Below, one piece after another: positions 1 to 9,200 of a stretch of DNA of 64,000 nucleotides. Under the pieces are notes generated by a model. The model ran no database searches. It worked only from the letters and a program-made list of their open reading frames with translations, and was not told where the DNA came from. The stretch comes from Algoriphagus sp. PAP.12. Lineage in GTDB: Bacteria; Bacteroidota; Bacteroidia; Cytophagales; Cyclobacteriaceae. The position numbers were made by a program, and so were the translations under genes. Where the stretch lies: assembly GCF_026652115.1 (NCBI RefSeq), contig NZ_JAPPSQ010000003.1:62001-126000 (forward strand), in the 5' to 3' direction. Positions within the stretch are counted from its first letter, which is position 1, and each line of letters opens with the position of its first letter.

Positions 1-1100
1 CTTCCTATCTACTCAAAGCAGTGGGGTTCAAGAAAGGAATGATGTACGGATTCTTTGCCATGGCGGTTGGTGCTTATCTATTTATTCCTGCAGCTTTGAC
101 GAAGACGTATGAATTGTTCTTACTCGGACTTTTCACGCTAGGTACAGGACTTGCAGTCCTACAAACTGCAGCCAACCCCTATGTGACCATTTTAGGACCT
201 AAAGAAAGAGCTGCTCAGCGAATCAGTATCATGGGCATTTTCAATAAGGGAGCAGGAATCTTGGCGCCCATTCTATTTGCTGCAGTCGTACTTCGGGTGG
301 GAGACAGTGAATTGTTCCAGCAACTGGATCAGATGAGCCCCGAAGCCAAAGATGCCGCTACCACGGAGCTAATTCGAAGGGTGATCAATCCTTATGCTGT
401 GGTTGGAACTGTATTGGTTGTATTGGGAATCTTTGTCAGGTTTTCTCCACTTCCTGAAATAGATACAGAACATGAATCAGAGGAAGTAGCTCAAGCGAAC
501 TCTGGAAAAACAAGCATCCTTCAATTTCCTCATTTGATTTTGGGGGCATTTGCAATTTTTCTTCATGTAGGCACCCAAGTAATTGCTATCGACACTGTGA
601 TTCCCTATGCCAATTCATTTGGAATTTCCTTATTGGATGCAAAGGTTTTCCCTTCGTTTACCTTGGCTTTTACTATTTTGGGCTATTTGATCGGGATATC
701 CCTGATCCCAAAATTCATCTCTCAGGTGAATGTTTTAAGGATTTGTACCCTTTTGGGAACTGTACTCACTTTGCTCATCGTCTTTGCCAGTGGCCCGATC
801 CAATTTTGGGGAATGACCGTCGATATTTCAATTTTGTTTGTGGTTTTGCTGGGTCTGGCTAATTCACTGGTTTGGGCGGGTATTTGGCCTTTGGCTCTCG
901 ATGGATTGGGAAGATTTACCAAGGTAGGTGCTTCGATCTTGATCATGGGCTTGTGTGGAAATGCTATCATGCCTATGATTTATGGTTATTTCGCTGATTT
1001 ATACACAGTTAAAATGGCCTATTGGGTATTGTTTCCCTGCTATTTGTATTTGGTTTTTTATGCTGTGAAAGGTCATCAAATTAAGTCATGGAAAAGCTAG
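1..1100 (+). CDS. Sugar permease of the major facilitator superfamily, FHS-like (5' partial)
   Basis: Inner-membrane sugar/H+ symporter-type protein. The reading frame is open to the first base of the window, so the N-terminal helices are missing; the GTG at 21 is probably an internal valine, because the residues before it continue a typical helix end leading into the loop GFKKGMM. The visible part has about nine to ten hydrophobic helices, including a stretch with LQTAANPYVT, a motif seen in the fucose/glucose/galactose (FHS) permease subfamily. It overlaps the start of nagA by 13 bases, which implies translational coupling and suggests transport of an amino sugar or related hexose for this operon. 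The exact substrate cannot be read from the sequence. Confidence 0.85.
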   Translation, partial: SYLLKAVGFKKGMMYGFFAMAVGAYLFIPAALTKTYELFLLGLFTLGTGLAVLQTAANPYVTILGPKERAAQRISIMGIFNKGAGILAPILFAAVVLRVGDSELFQQLDQMSPEAKDAATTELIRRVINPYAVVGTVLVVLGIFVRFSPLPEIDTEHESEEVAQANSGKTSILQFPHLILGAFAIFLHVGTQVIAIDTVIPYANSFGISLLDAKVFPSFTLAFTILGYLIGISLIPKFISQVNVLRICTLLGTVLTLLIVFASGPIQFWGMTVDISILFVVLLGLANSLVWAGIWPLALDGLGRFTKVGASILIMGLCGNAIMPMIYGYFADLYTVKMAYWVLFPCYLYLVFYAVKGHQIKSWKS

Positions 1101-2263
1101 TTGCCCAAAATATCCAAGATGGTAAGCCTTATGAGATTACCATTAAGGACAATGAAATCCAATCAATCGTAATTACTGAAAGTGAGGAAATTCCAGAGTT
1201 CTATTTTGGTCCCGGATTCTTTGATATTCAAGTCAATGGATACGCAGGACATGATTATAATTTGGTTCAAGATTATTTTTTGAATTTAGGTCAAATCTCT
1301 AAAAAACTTTCAAAAAAGGGAATTACGAGGCATTTACCAACAGTAATTACCAATAGCAAAAAACAATTGGGAAAGCTTTTTCACCAATTGACATTGTTGT
1401 TGGAATCCAATCACATTTATCAGAAATGTATTCCAGCTTTCCATCTAGAGGGACCATTTATTTCCCCAGAAGACGGCCCCAGGGGAGCCCATTTCAAAGA
1501 ATTTGTTTGTGCACCCAATTGGGACTGGTTCCAGTATTGGCAAGATATCGCAGGAGGAAGAATCAAATTGATCACACTTTCTCCGGAATGGGAGGGTAGT
1601 AATTCTTTCATAGAAAAATGTGTGGAATCTGGGGTTAAAGTTTCTATTGGTCATACATCTGCCAATCAACAACAAATAGAGGGTGCTGTAAAAGCCGGGG
1701 CAAGTTTGTCAACTCATTTGGGAAATGGAGCACACGGGATTCTTCCAAGGCATCCTAATTACATATGGTCCCAATTAGCTGAAGAGAAACTCTGTGCAAG
1801 CATCATTGCAGATGGGTTTCACCTTCCCAAAGAAGTCATCAAAGTTCTCCAAAAAGTAAAAGGAGATCAACTCTTCTTGGTAAGTGATTCGGTTGCTTTG
1901 GCAGGCATGAAACCTGGTGATTATGAAACACCTGTTGGTGGAAAAGTAAGCCTTACCAAAGAAGGAAAATTACACCTCAAAGATAAACCTGGAATGCTTG
2001 CAGGATCAGCCATGAACCTACTTCAAGGATTCAATTTTTTACTTAAAAATAATCTGGCGTCTATTCAAGAAGCTTGGAAAATGGCATCTCAAAGGCCTGA
2101 AAAGTACATCTTCACAGAAACTGAACCTTGGTACGCAGATAAAAAGAAGGAATTCATCATCCTCAAAAAATCTAAAGATTCTCAATTTGACCATTATAAA
2201 ACTTTTATATCGGGAAAAGAAACCTTTCCAAACACCATACAATCCATAAACTATGAGCAATAA
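1088..2263 (+). CDS. nagA: N-acetylglucosamine-6-phosphate deacetylase
   Basis: Cytosolic amidohydrolase that removes acetate from GlcNAc-6-phosphate, giving glucosamine-6-phosphate for glycolysis. It is 391 residues, a normal length. The family hallmarks are visible: DIQVNG near the N-terminus, the HLEGPFI metal/substrate segment with its glutamate, IGHTSA and THLGNGAHG carrying the metal-binding histidines, and SDSVALAG containing the catalytic aspartate. The start overlaps the permease gene and the end overlaps the next gene by 11 bases, so these genes are likely co-translated. It anchors the operon in amino-sugar catabolism. No nagB is seen in the window. Confidence 0.9.
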   Translation: MEKLVAQNIQDGKPYEITIKDNEIQSIVITESEEIPEFYFGPGFFDIQVNGYAGHDYNLVQDYFLNLGQISKKLSKKGITRHLPTVITNSKKQLGKLFHQLTLLLESNHIYQKCIPAFHLEGPFISPEDGPRGAHFKEFVCAPNWDWFQYWQDIAGGRIKLITLSPEWEGSNSFIEKCVESGVKVSIGHTSANQQQIEGAVKAGASLSTHLGNGAHGILPRHPNYIWSQLAEEKLCASIIADGFHLPKEVIKVLQKVKGDQLFLVSDSVALAGMKPGDYETPVGGKVSLTKEGKLHLKDKPGMLAGSAMNLLQGFNFLLKNNLASIQEAWKMASQRPEKYIFTETEPWYADKKKEFIILKKSKDSQFDHYKTFISGKETFPNTIQSINYEQ

Positions 2264-3590
2264 ATCCAATCGTCGCAAATTCATAAAAACAGTCAGTACC
2301 GGCACTCTTGGAATGGGTGTGGTTGCCCCAGCTTTTTCCTTTAATATTCTTTCATCTTATCCTCTAAAAGATAAGTACCGGGTAGCTGTGATAGGAGTAA
2401 ATAGCCGTGGGAGCCAGCATATTCAGGCGCTTTCAAAAATCCCAAATGTGGAAATTGTATACATCTGTGATGTGGATTCCAATGCATTGCAAAAAGGAAT
2501 TGATCTGGCCTTAAAATCTGGAAGTTCAAATCCTCCAAAAGGTGAAAAAGACTTTAGGAAAGCTTTGGATGATAAGACTTTGGATGCTGTGACCATTGCC
2601 ATGCCAGACCATTGGCATATGCCAGCGGCAATGTTGGCGCTTCAGACAGGAAAACATGTGTATATCGAAAAGCCAGGATCGCACAATCCCGCTGAAGCTG
2701 ATCTATTAACTGAAGCCGTCCAGAAATATGGGAAAGTAGTCCAAATGGGAAATCAGCGCAGATCTTGGCCAAGAGTGCGTGAAGCGATGAATGAATTGCA
2801 TTCTGGAACATTAGGGAGAGTCTATTATGCGAGAACTTGGTATTCGAACACAAGACCTTCTATCGGTTTTGGAAAACAGGCAAGTATTCCAGATTGGTTG
2901 AATTTTGAATTATGGCAAGGGCCAGCTCCTAGACAAGAATTCAAGGATAACTTGATTCACTATAACTGGCATTGGTTCTGGAATTGGGGGACAGGCGAAA
3001 TTGTGAACAATGGGGTTCATTTTTTGGATTTAGCTCGATGGGGATTACAAGTCAATTATCCTTCAAAAGTCTACTCCAATGGAGGAAGGTATCAATATCA
3101 GGATGATTGGCAGACCCCGGATACACAAACAGCCTCGTATGATTTTGAAGATGGAAAATCAATCCTATGGGAGGGACGGAGCTGTAATGCTAGGAGTATC
3201 AACGGAATGGGTTCAGGGGTATCTTTTCATGGAGAAAATGGCACACTCGAACTCCTCAACAATTCCTATAAAATCTATGACAATAAAAATGAATTGATCA
3301 AAAGTGCCGAACCTACCACCAATATCGTGGTGGATCAAAAAGGAGCAGGTTTTGACATGGATGTTGATCATTTTCAAAACTTTATCAATGCGATAGATAA
3401 AGGCGATGCGCTTATTTCGCCTTATCCAGAAATCAAAAAAAGTGTGTTACTCTGTCATTTGGGCAATATCTCTTATCGAACCGGAAGAGCTTTAAATATC
3501 GATACGTCAACAGGAAAAATTAAAAACGATTCAGAGGCGATGAAACTCTGGGGGAGAGACTATCAACCTGGATGGGAACCAACCTTATAA
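2253..3590 (+). CDS. Tat-exported Gfo/Idh/MocA family oxidoreductase
   Basis: NAD(P)-dependent sugar oxidoreductase-type protein of 445 residues. The N-terminus carries a twin-arginine signal (NRRKFIKT followed by a hydrophobic stretch), so the folded, cofactor-loaded enzyme is predicted to be exported to the periplasm. A Rossmann fold begins at about residue 43 (VAVIGVNSRG). The EKPGS segment near residue 140 holds the family's conserved Lys-Pro pair, and the C-terminal half has the mixed beta-sheet substrate domain with an NNGVHFLDLARWGL motif. It starts inside nagA and is followed after 3 bases by the acetyltransferase-like gene. The substrate is probably a sugar or glycoside; cofactor recycling in the periplasm is unexplained. 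Confidence 0.85.
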   Translation: MSNKSNRRKFIKTVSTGTLGMGVVAPAFSFNILSSYPLKDKYRVAVIGVNSRGSQHIQALSKIPNVEIVYICDVDSNALQKGIDLALKSGSSNPPKGEKDFRKALDDKTLDAVTIAMPDHWHMPAAMLALQTGKHVYIEKPGSHNPAEADLLTEAVQKYGKVVQMGNQRRSWPRVREAMNELHSGTLGRVYYARTWYSNTRPSIGFGKQASIPDWLNFELWQGPAPRQEFKDNLIHYNWHWFWNWGTGEIVNNGVHFLDLARWGLQVNYPSKVYSNGGRYQYQDDWQTPDTQTASYDFEDGKSILWEGRSCNARSINGMGSGVSFHGENGTLELLNNSYKIYDNKNELIKSAEPTTNIVVDQKGAGFDMDVDHFQNFINAIDKGDALISPYPEIKKSVLLCHLGNISYRTGRALNIDTSTGKIKNDSEAMKLWGRDYQPGWEPTL

Positions 3591-3593
3591 GCC

Positions 3594-4712
3594 ATGGACC
3601 TTGAACTCAATAAACCCTCAAAACGACTGATTTCTATAGATGCACTTCGTGGCTTTGACATGTTGATGATCTGTGGTGCCGATGCCTTTTTTATGAGTTT
3701 ACATGGCAAAACAAATTGGCCTTGGCTCAATGGATTGGCAGAACAATTTGAACATCCAGAATGGATAGGTTTTGTTTTTTACGACTTCATTTTCCCTCTA
3801 TTCCTTTTTCTAGCAGGTGTTTCTATTCCTTTTTCATTGAAAAAAGCCAAAGAGAAAAACCTTCCCAAAAAGGAAATATATAAAAAGGCTGCGATCCGGG
3901 CTTTGATTCTTATTGCCTTGGGTATGCTCTATAAAAACGCGCCCTTTCCATTCTTTGAATGGGATCAGATCAGGATGGGAAGCGTATTAGGAAGAATAGG
4001 GATTGCCGGGCTGGTTACCGTCTTTTTATACCTAAATCTAGATTCGGTCAAAAGGCTAGGGGTGGCTGCATTGATTCTGTTGGCTTATTATGCAGCTGTC
4101 TTTCTGGTTCCTGTCCCGGGTTATGGAGCTGGAGACCTCAGTTTTGACGGAAACTTGATTGGTTGGTTTGACAGAACATTTCTTCCTGGGAGACTATTAC
4201 AGGGTAATTTCGATGAATTGGGAATTCTGACCACCTTACCTGCCATCTGCTTGACCATTTTTGGAGCCCAAGCCGGTGAGATACTAAAAGATCCCAATCG
4301 CACTGATAGCAAAAAGCTTCAGCAATTGATGTTTTTTGGTATTTCTTTCTTATTGATTGCCTTTATCTGGAACTTCCATTTCCCGATTTTCAAAAGAATG
4401 TGGACTAGTTCATTTATCATGCTTACTGGTGGCATGGCCTTTATCGTTTTAGGATTATTTTATTGGGTGATTGATATCCTCAAATTCCAGAGGTGGACCT
4501 TCTTTTTTGTTGTGATTGGCATGAATAGTTTGACCATTTACTTAGTCTATCGATTTGTCAATTTCCGCTTTACTTCCAGGATGCTTTTCGAAGGACTTTA
4601 TAAGCCTTTCGGAGAAAACTGGATGCCTGTTTTTGAAAGCTTGGGAGCATTGCTTCTAGTTTGGCTTTTCTTATATTTTCTCTACAAAAGAAAGATATTC
4701 TTTAAAGTATAA
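3594..4712 (+). CDS. Heparan-alpha-glucosaminide N-acetyltransferase-like membrane protein (DUF5009 type)
   Basis: Integral membrane protein of 372 residues with about ten hydrophobic helices. It begins with SIDALRGFDM and continues with FYDFIFPLFLFLAGVSIPF, both typical of bacterial relatives of the lysosomal HGSNAT transmembrane acetyltransferase (often called NagX/DUF5009). That family is thought to move acetyl groups across a membrane onto glucosamine residues, which would suit a NagA-containing operon, but the bacterial role is inferred. It lies 3 bases after the preceding Gfo/Idh/MocA gene and 47 bases before the next one, within the same operon. Confidence 0.75.
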   Translation: MDLELNKPSKRLISIDALRGFDMLMICGADAFFMSLHGKTNWPWLNGLAEQFEHPEWIGFVFYDFIFPLFLFLAGVSIPFSLKKAKEKNLPKKEIYKKAAIRALILIALGMLYKNAPFPFFEWDQIRMGSVLGRIGIAGLVTVFLYLNLDSVKRLGVAALILLAYYAAVFLVPVPGYGAGDLSFDGNLIGWFDRTFLPGRLLQGNFDELGILTTLPAICLTIFGAQAGEILKDPNRTDSKKLQQLMFFGISFLLIAFIWNFHFPIFKRMWTSSFIMLTGGMAFIVLGLFYWVIDILKFQRWTFFFVVIGMNSLTIYLVYRFVNFRFTSRMLFEGLYKPFGENWMPVFESLGALLLVWLFLYFLYKRKIFFKV

Positions 4713-4759
4713 TTAAAAATTTAAACATAGCATTTTAAAAACTTATTATTCAATAGTTT

Positions 4760-5761
4760 ATGAATTCATCAAGAAGAAGTTTTATCCAAAAATCCATGGT
4801 GTTGGGAGCCGCTGCAAGTATAGGAACATTTACATTTTCCAAAGATGGAAAAGCTCAAAATGCGCTGATAAAAATTGGAATTATTGGATTGGACACTTCA
4901 CACTCTCCGGCATTCACCAAACTCTTCAATGCTGAAAATCCAAAACCTGAATTATCAGGTTTTAAAGTTGTGGCCGCCTATCCCTATGGTAGCAAGGACA
5001 TAGAATCGAGTTATAAAAGGATTCCAGACTACATTCATCAAGTAGAGGAATTAGGAGTGGAAATCGTGGATTCAATTGATTCATTATTAAGCAAAGTGGA
5101 CGTAGTTCTTTTGGAAACGAACGATGGAAAACCGAGACTGGAACAAGCTCTTCAGGTGATTAAAGCTAAGAAGCTATTTTTCATAGACAAACCGGTAGCT
5201 TCTAGCTATACAGATACCTTGAAAATTTACCAAGAGGCCGAGAAAAATGGAGTTCCCATATTTTCTGCTTCCTCTTTGCGCTATTTGAGCAATGCACAAG
5301 CGGTAAGAAATGATAATAAAATCGGAAAAGTGCTGGGATGTGATGCATTTAGTCCTGCCACATTGGAACCGGGACATCCTGATCTATTCTGGTATGGGAT
5401 CCATGGGGTAGAAATCCTTTTTACGGTGATGGGTCCAGGATGTGAATCAGTTACACGTTTTCAAACTCCTGATACTGAGGTGGTCGTAGGGAAATGGAAA
5501 GATGGGAGAATCGGAACTTTCCGAGGAATGAGAGCTGGAAAACATGAATATGGAGGAACTGCTTTTGGAACTGAAGGAAATCTCGTTTTAGGAAATTATG
5601 AAGGATACGAGCCTTTAGCTATACACATTGCGCAATTTTTCAAGACTGGAAAATCTCCAGTTTCTGACGCTGAAACTTTAGAAATATATGCTTTTATGGA
5701 AGCAGCAGACGAAAGCAAAAGAAGAGGAGGGGCAAGTGTAAATCTTGGAAGTATCAATTAA
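4760..5761 (+). CDS. Tat-exported Gfo/Idh/MocA family oxidoreductase, divergent
   Basis: A 333-residue protein with a twin-arginine signal (SSRRSFIQKS plus a hydrophobic segment ending near residue 30). The nucleotide-binding segment reads IGIIGLDTSHS instead of a canonical glycine-rich GxGxxG loop, and the usual E-K-P catalytic triplet appears as DKPVA. It is shorter than the upstream paralogue. These differences suggest a distinct subfamily, perhaps with altered cofactor handling. It closes the amino-sugar operon; the next 420 bases contain no gene. The substrate is unknown. Confidence 0.75.
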   Translation: MNSSRRSFIQKSMVLGAAASIGTFTFSKDGKAQNALIKIGIIGLDTSHSPAFTKLFNAENPKPELSGFKVVAAYPYGSKDIESSYKRIPDYIHQVEELGVEIVDSIDSLLSKVDVVLLETNDGKPRLEQALQVIKAKKLFFIDKPVASSYTDTLKIYQEAEKNGVPIFSASSLRYLSNAQAVRNDNKIGKVLGCDAFSPATLEPGHPDLFWYGIHGVEILFTVMGPGCESVTRFQTPDTEVVVGKWKDGRIGTFRGMRAGKHEYGGTAFGTEGNLVLGNYEGYEPLAIHIAQFFKTGKSPVSDAETLEIYAFMEAADESKRRGGASVNLGSIN

Positions 5762-6181
5762 TTTAAATGTATATCCACTTTTGATCCACAACCCCGATTT
5801 CCTTTGTTGATCAGGGCCGGAAGATAGATGACCGAAGTTCGCAAGTCCTGATCTTTAAAGTTATTTCTTAACCTTTTAATTCTGGCAAGATTACGAATAA
5901 TCGTATTTGCAATCTTGCTTTAAAAGGGGTTCAAATTTTTTTAAACCCTTCCAATAAACGACTGATTTTTAATTAGATATAAAATATAATTAATCCATAA
6001 AAGATTTTTAAAACCATATTTTTTCTCTAATTTTTCATAATACAAATACATTTTTATTGAATTCAAATACAGTAAAAAGCCGTTAATTATTATTTATAAC
6101 CTATTGATTTTTAGTGACTTAAAAGTGTTAAATTAGATTACATTTTAAGTTCATTTTTTATTAACCATAAATCTTTTAGAT
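5762..6181. other. Intergenic region with inverted repeats, no gene seen
   Basis: This A+T-rich gap separates two + strand units. It holds an inverted repeat GATCAGG (5809-5815) / CCTGATC (5847-5853), a nested inverted repeat at 5885-5918, and an A+T-rich leader before the next gene. The segment TTCGCAAGTCCTGA (about 5838-5851) resembles half of the palindromic repeat seen elsewhere in the window. I could not identify a convincing TAnnTTTG-type promoter. Confidence 0.5.
5885..5918. repeat. Nested inverted repeat (hairpin or operator-like)
   Basis: Outer arms GCAAGATT (5885-5892) and AATCTTGC (5911-5918) are perfect complements and enclose an inner palindrome TACGA-ATAA-TCGTA (5892-5905). No T-run follows, so it is not an obvious terminator. 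It may be a protein-binding site or an RNA structure upstream of the CxxCH-lipoprotein gene. Confidence 0.5.
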
Positions 6182-7615
6182 ATGTATTATTTCAAATTTC
6201 CCCAAAGGGTTAAATACCTTTTGTATTTAGCCTGTACAGTTTTCATTTTAGATTCCTGTTCTCCTCCAAGCACCTCTACTGAAACAGTTGGAAAAACAAA
6301 CGGAAAGGTTGTCAAAAATAACTTTCCTGATTTCGGTAGGATGATCAGTCCTGCAGAGTTCCACACTAAGTATCCCAACGATCGTGTATTCAAACTGAGT
6401 CAGGATTATCCTTTGGAGATGCCTGATGATTCGCAAATTCCAAGCTTTTTTGATATTCCATTTGATGATGATGAAAGATGGATGGAATACATTAATGCTG
6501 TTAGAGATTATGCGTTCGAAGGGATGATTGATGTGGATTTCATTGCACAGGAATCAAAAGTCAGGAATTGGTACCATATGCCTTGGATGCATTGGGGGCC
6601 ACAGGGTTCTGAAGGTTTCCATGGACTAGCCAAGGAAGCAGAAATCGGACCTTACCAATTAGGTCCTAATCAAAAAACGTCTCATCAAACCTATGCTTTG
6701 GGTTTTTACAATGAATTTGCAGGCTATACACTGGCTCAAATGTGGAAAGACAAGGATAATCCTGATCCCTATGCTACTCAGAAACCCAATGGATTCCCAG
6801 TTGGCACTGTGATTTTCAAATTACTTTTTACCGACGCAGATGAGTCTGAGGTGGATTATTTGGTCAATCCAATGACTTGGAACGCCTATATCACACCCAC
6901 ATGGAATAATGGATTGGATACAGGAAGAATTGTCAAAAAAATGCATCTGATTCAAATGGATGTGATGGTTCGTGATCCTCGAGCTGATCAATATGGTACT
7001 GGTTGGGTGTTTGGTACCTTCTGCTACAATGGCAAATTGAATAATGGAAAAGAAGGCTCTTTTAGAGCTGAAAACTTGGTTCCTGTTGGGATTCAATTTG
7101 GAAATGATCCTCAGGACACCACAAATTTCATCAATCCATATCCGGTGACTAAAACTATCATCAATCCTAATCTGAAACAAACCAAAATCAATCCGGATTC
7201 TACCCAATTGCCTCCACAACACTTAGGCTGGGGGGGAAGGCTGGATGGTCCGGTAGATTTGAATACTTCTTCTTGTATGTCTTGTCATGCAACTGCCGAA
7301 TTCCCTCAGATTGCAGCTTTGGTACCGAAAGAATCATTTATCGGAGACACCAATGCTTTGGGACAATTAACCAAATTGACAGAAACCCAAGCTCAAGAAT
7401 TCATTGAGTATTTTAAAAATCTGGAATGTGCAACCCCATACACAGCAGATGCAACGTCTTGTGATTTTTCTCTTCAGGTCTCTTTGGCACTGGGATATTT
7501 TACAGAATGGAAGGATGAGGAGGTAAAAGGGTATTGGACTTCTGAATTTGAAAGACTACCTGTAGAAATGAATCGTGACGGCTCCTTAAAAATCAATGTA
7601 CCTCAACCAGATTGA
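6182..7615 (+). CDS. Lipoprotein with a single c-type haem motif (cytochrome c family)
   Basis: Exported 477-residue protein. The N-terminal signal ends in a lipobox-like LDSC (Cys near residue 26). A long domain rich in Trp, Tyr and His (for example WYHMPWMHWGPQG around residues 122-134) has no function I recognise firmly. It is followed by one covalent haem motif, CMSCH, at residues 365-369. The protein resembles a family annotated only as cytochrome c family protein. It overlaps or abuts the next gene (stop at 7613-7615, next ATG at 7618), so it likely forms an operon with the phosphoesterase and the molybdenum hydroxylase and could pass electrons for the latter. That role is inferred. Confidence 0.7.
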   Translation: MYYFKFPQRVKYLLYLACTVFILDSCSPPSTSTETVGKTNGKVVKNNFPDFGRMISPAEFHTKYPNDRVFKLSQDYPLEMPDDSQIPSFFDIPFDDDERWMEYINAVRDYAFEGMIDVDFIAQESKVRNWYHMPWMHWGPQGSEGFHGLAKEAEIGPYQLGPNQKTSHQTYALGFYNEFAGYTLAQMWKDKDNPDPYATQKPNGFPVGTVIFKLLFTDADESEVDYLVNPMTWNAYITPTWNNGLDTGRIVKKMHLIQMDVMVRDPRADQYGTGWVFGTFCYNGKLNNGKEGSFRAENLVPVGIQFGNDPQDTTNFINPYPVTKTIINPNLKQTKINPDSTQLPPQHLGWGGRLDGPVDLNTSSCMSCHATAEFPQIAALVPKESFIGDTNALGQLTKLTETQAQEFIEYFKNLECATPYTADATSCDFSLQVSLALGYFTEWKDEEVKGYWTSEFERLPVEMNRDGSLKINVPQPD

Positions 7616-7617
7616 TC

Positions 7618-9180
7618 ATGAGCCAATATTTAGAAGATCAAACCGCACGTTTGCAGCAAAACATCAAGCACATAGTAGTCTTGATGCTGGAAAATAGGTC
7701 ATTTGACAATCTTTTAGGATGGTTATACCATGATCAGGATCCACCGAATGGACAAGATTTTGAAGGGTTGGATTATGGCCTTTGGAATCCTTTGAACAAC
7801 ATTGATTCGGATGGAATTCCTTTCATTGAAAAAGTCCCTATAGAACAAAACGGGGAGGTGAAATACAGTTATGGAAAACCGGTGAACAATCCTGTAAACT
7901 TTTGTTTGCCAGATCCAGATCCTGGAGAAGGGTTTAAAGACACCAATCACCAGTTGTTCAGCCATTACAATGTAGCCCAACTTTATCCTCCTGACCCAGT
8001 CAATATGGGTTTCGTGCAGAATTATCAGAATGCCATGTTATATGGAGCTTACACTTTTGGTGATAAACCGAGCAATCCCAGGAATATCATGAAGTGTTTT
8101 ACACCAGCACAAACTCCGGTCCTTTCAGGACTGGCAAAAGGTTTTGCTGTATGTGACAATTACCATTGCTCTATACCAAGCCAAACATTGCCGAATCGGA
8201 GTTTTATACATGCAGCAAGCTCAGGAGGAAATGTGAACAATGATCCAAACGCTTTTACAGATCATCAAACCATTTTCAATCAGATCCAATCGGCAATTGA
8301 ACAGGGCAGAACTGATCTGAGTTGGGGGATTTTTGGCAACAATCTGATGCCAGAATCTGAAAAGCAAAAAGAAAAAGATGCCGATGGAGAGTTTGGAGAG
8401 GGATATTTTAGTCTGACCCGACTATGTATGACAGCGCTTCATGATCCCAAATTCAATTCGAATTTTGGGAATTTGGATCAATTTTATCAGCTATGTAAAA
8501 GTGGGAAACTTCCGAGTTATTCATTTTTAGAGCCAAGTTTTGGAGGGGATGGCCAAAATGATCAACATCCACCAACTGATATACGTCCAGGCGAACAACT
8601 CATCGCAGACATATATGACGCAGTGCAGCAATCCCCTTGTTTTGAGTCGACTCTTCTGATCATCACCTATGATGAGCATGGAGGTTGCTATGATCATGTT
8701 CCTCCACCAGGAGAAGCGCAAAACCCTGATCCAACTAATGCTCCAGGGCAAGATGGTTTTCTTTTTAATAGGTTCGGTGTGAGAGTTCCATGCGTCTTAG
8801 TAAATCCATATATTCAGGAAGGTTTGATAGCTAGACCAAGTGGATATACTCCATATGATCATACTTCGGTGATCAAAACCATTCAGGAATGTTTCCAACT
8901 TCAAGGAAACTTGACAGAAAGGGATAAGGCTGCTCCAAGTTTATCGGGAGTTTTGAATTTAGCGACTCCAAGGACCGACTTCCCCTCGGTACAACCAGTT
9001 TCTGGAACGACCAAAGTAGATGTAGACCATATCAATGACCTGCACCGGACCATGTCAAGTATGGTCCAAAAACTAAGTGGGAAAACACCTAGTCAAAAAG
9101 AGCATCCACTTACGTATATCCAGAAGAATTTCAATCAAATTTTTAATACCAAATCAACAGGTTCTAAGAAGACCTCTTGA
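7618..9180 (+). CDS. Phosphoesterase of the phospholipase C/acid phosphatase (AcpA) family
   Basis: Predicted phosphate-ester hydrolase of 520 residues. The family signature MLENRSFDN (about residues 23-31) supplies metal ligands, PSQTLPNRSF carries the likely catalytic threonine, and TYDEHGGCYDHVPPP holds the distal Asp/His metal-binding set. The ATG at 7618 is chosen over an in-frame TTG at 7612 because it lies just after the upstream stop. No signal peptide is visible, unusual for this mostly secreted family; it may be cytosolic or exported with a partner. The downstream molybdenum enzyme begins 20 bases later, so the two are almost certainly co-transcribed. Confidence 0.85.
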   Translation: MSQYLEDQTARLQQNIKHIVVLMLENRSFDNLLGWLYHDQDPPNGQDFEGLDYGLWNPLNNIDSDGIPFIEKVPIEQNGEVKYSYGKPVNNPVNFCLPDPDPGEGFKDTNHQLFSHYNVAQLYPPDPVNMGFVQNYQNAMLYGAYTFGDKPSNPRNIMKCFTPAQTPVLSGLAKGFAVCDNYHCSIPSQTLPNRSFIHAASSGGNVNNDPNAFTDHQTIFNQIQSAIEQGRTDLSWGIFGNNLMPESEKQKEKDADGEFGEGYFSLTRLCMTALHDPKFNSNFGNLDQFYQLCKSGKLPSYSFLEPSFGGDGQNDQHPPTDIRPGEQLIADIYDAVQQSPCFESTLLIITYDEHGGCYDHVPPPGEAQNPDPTNAPGQDGFLFNRFGVRVPCVLVNPYIQEGLIARPSGYTPYDHTSVIKTIQECFQLQGNLTERDKAAPSLSGVLNLATPRTDFPSVQPVSGTTKVDVDHINDLHRTMSSMVQKLSGKTPSQKEHPLTYIQKNFNQIFNTKSTGSKKTS

Positions 9181-9200
9181 TTCCATTTTACATTTTAATT

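Noticed and set aside
2253..3590. GH109-type alpha-N-acetylgalactosaminidase identity for the Tat-exported oxidoreductase
   Set aside because: It shares fold, Tat signal and length with GH109, but the conserved segments I remember for GH109 do not match; it keeps a classic EKP motif.
5924..5950. Possible hairpin AAGGGGTT/AAACCCTT
   Set aside because: The T-run lies in the loop and pairing is imperfect, so I do not call it a terminator.
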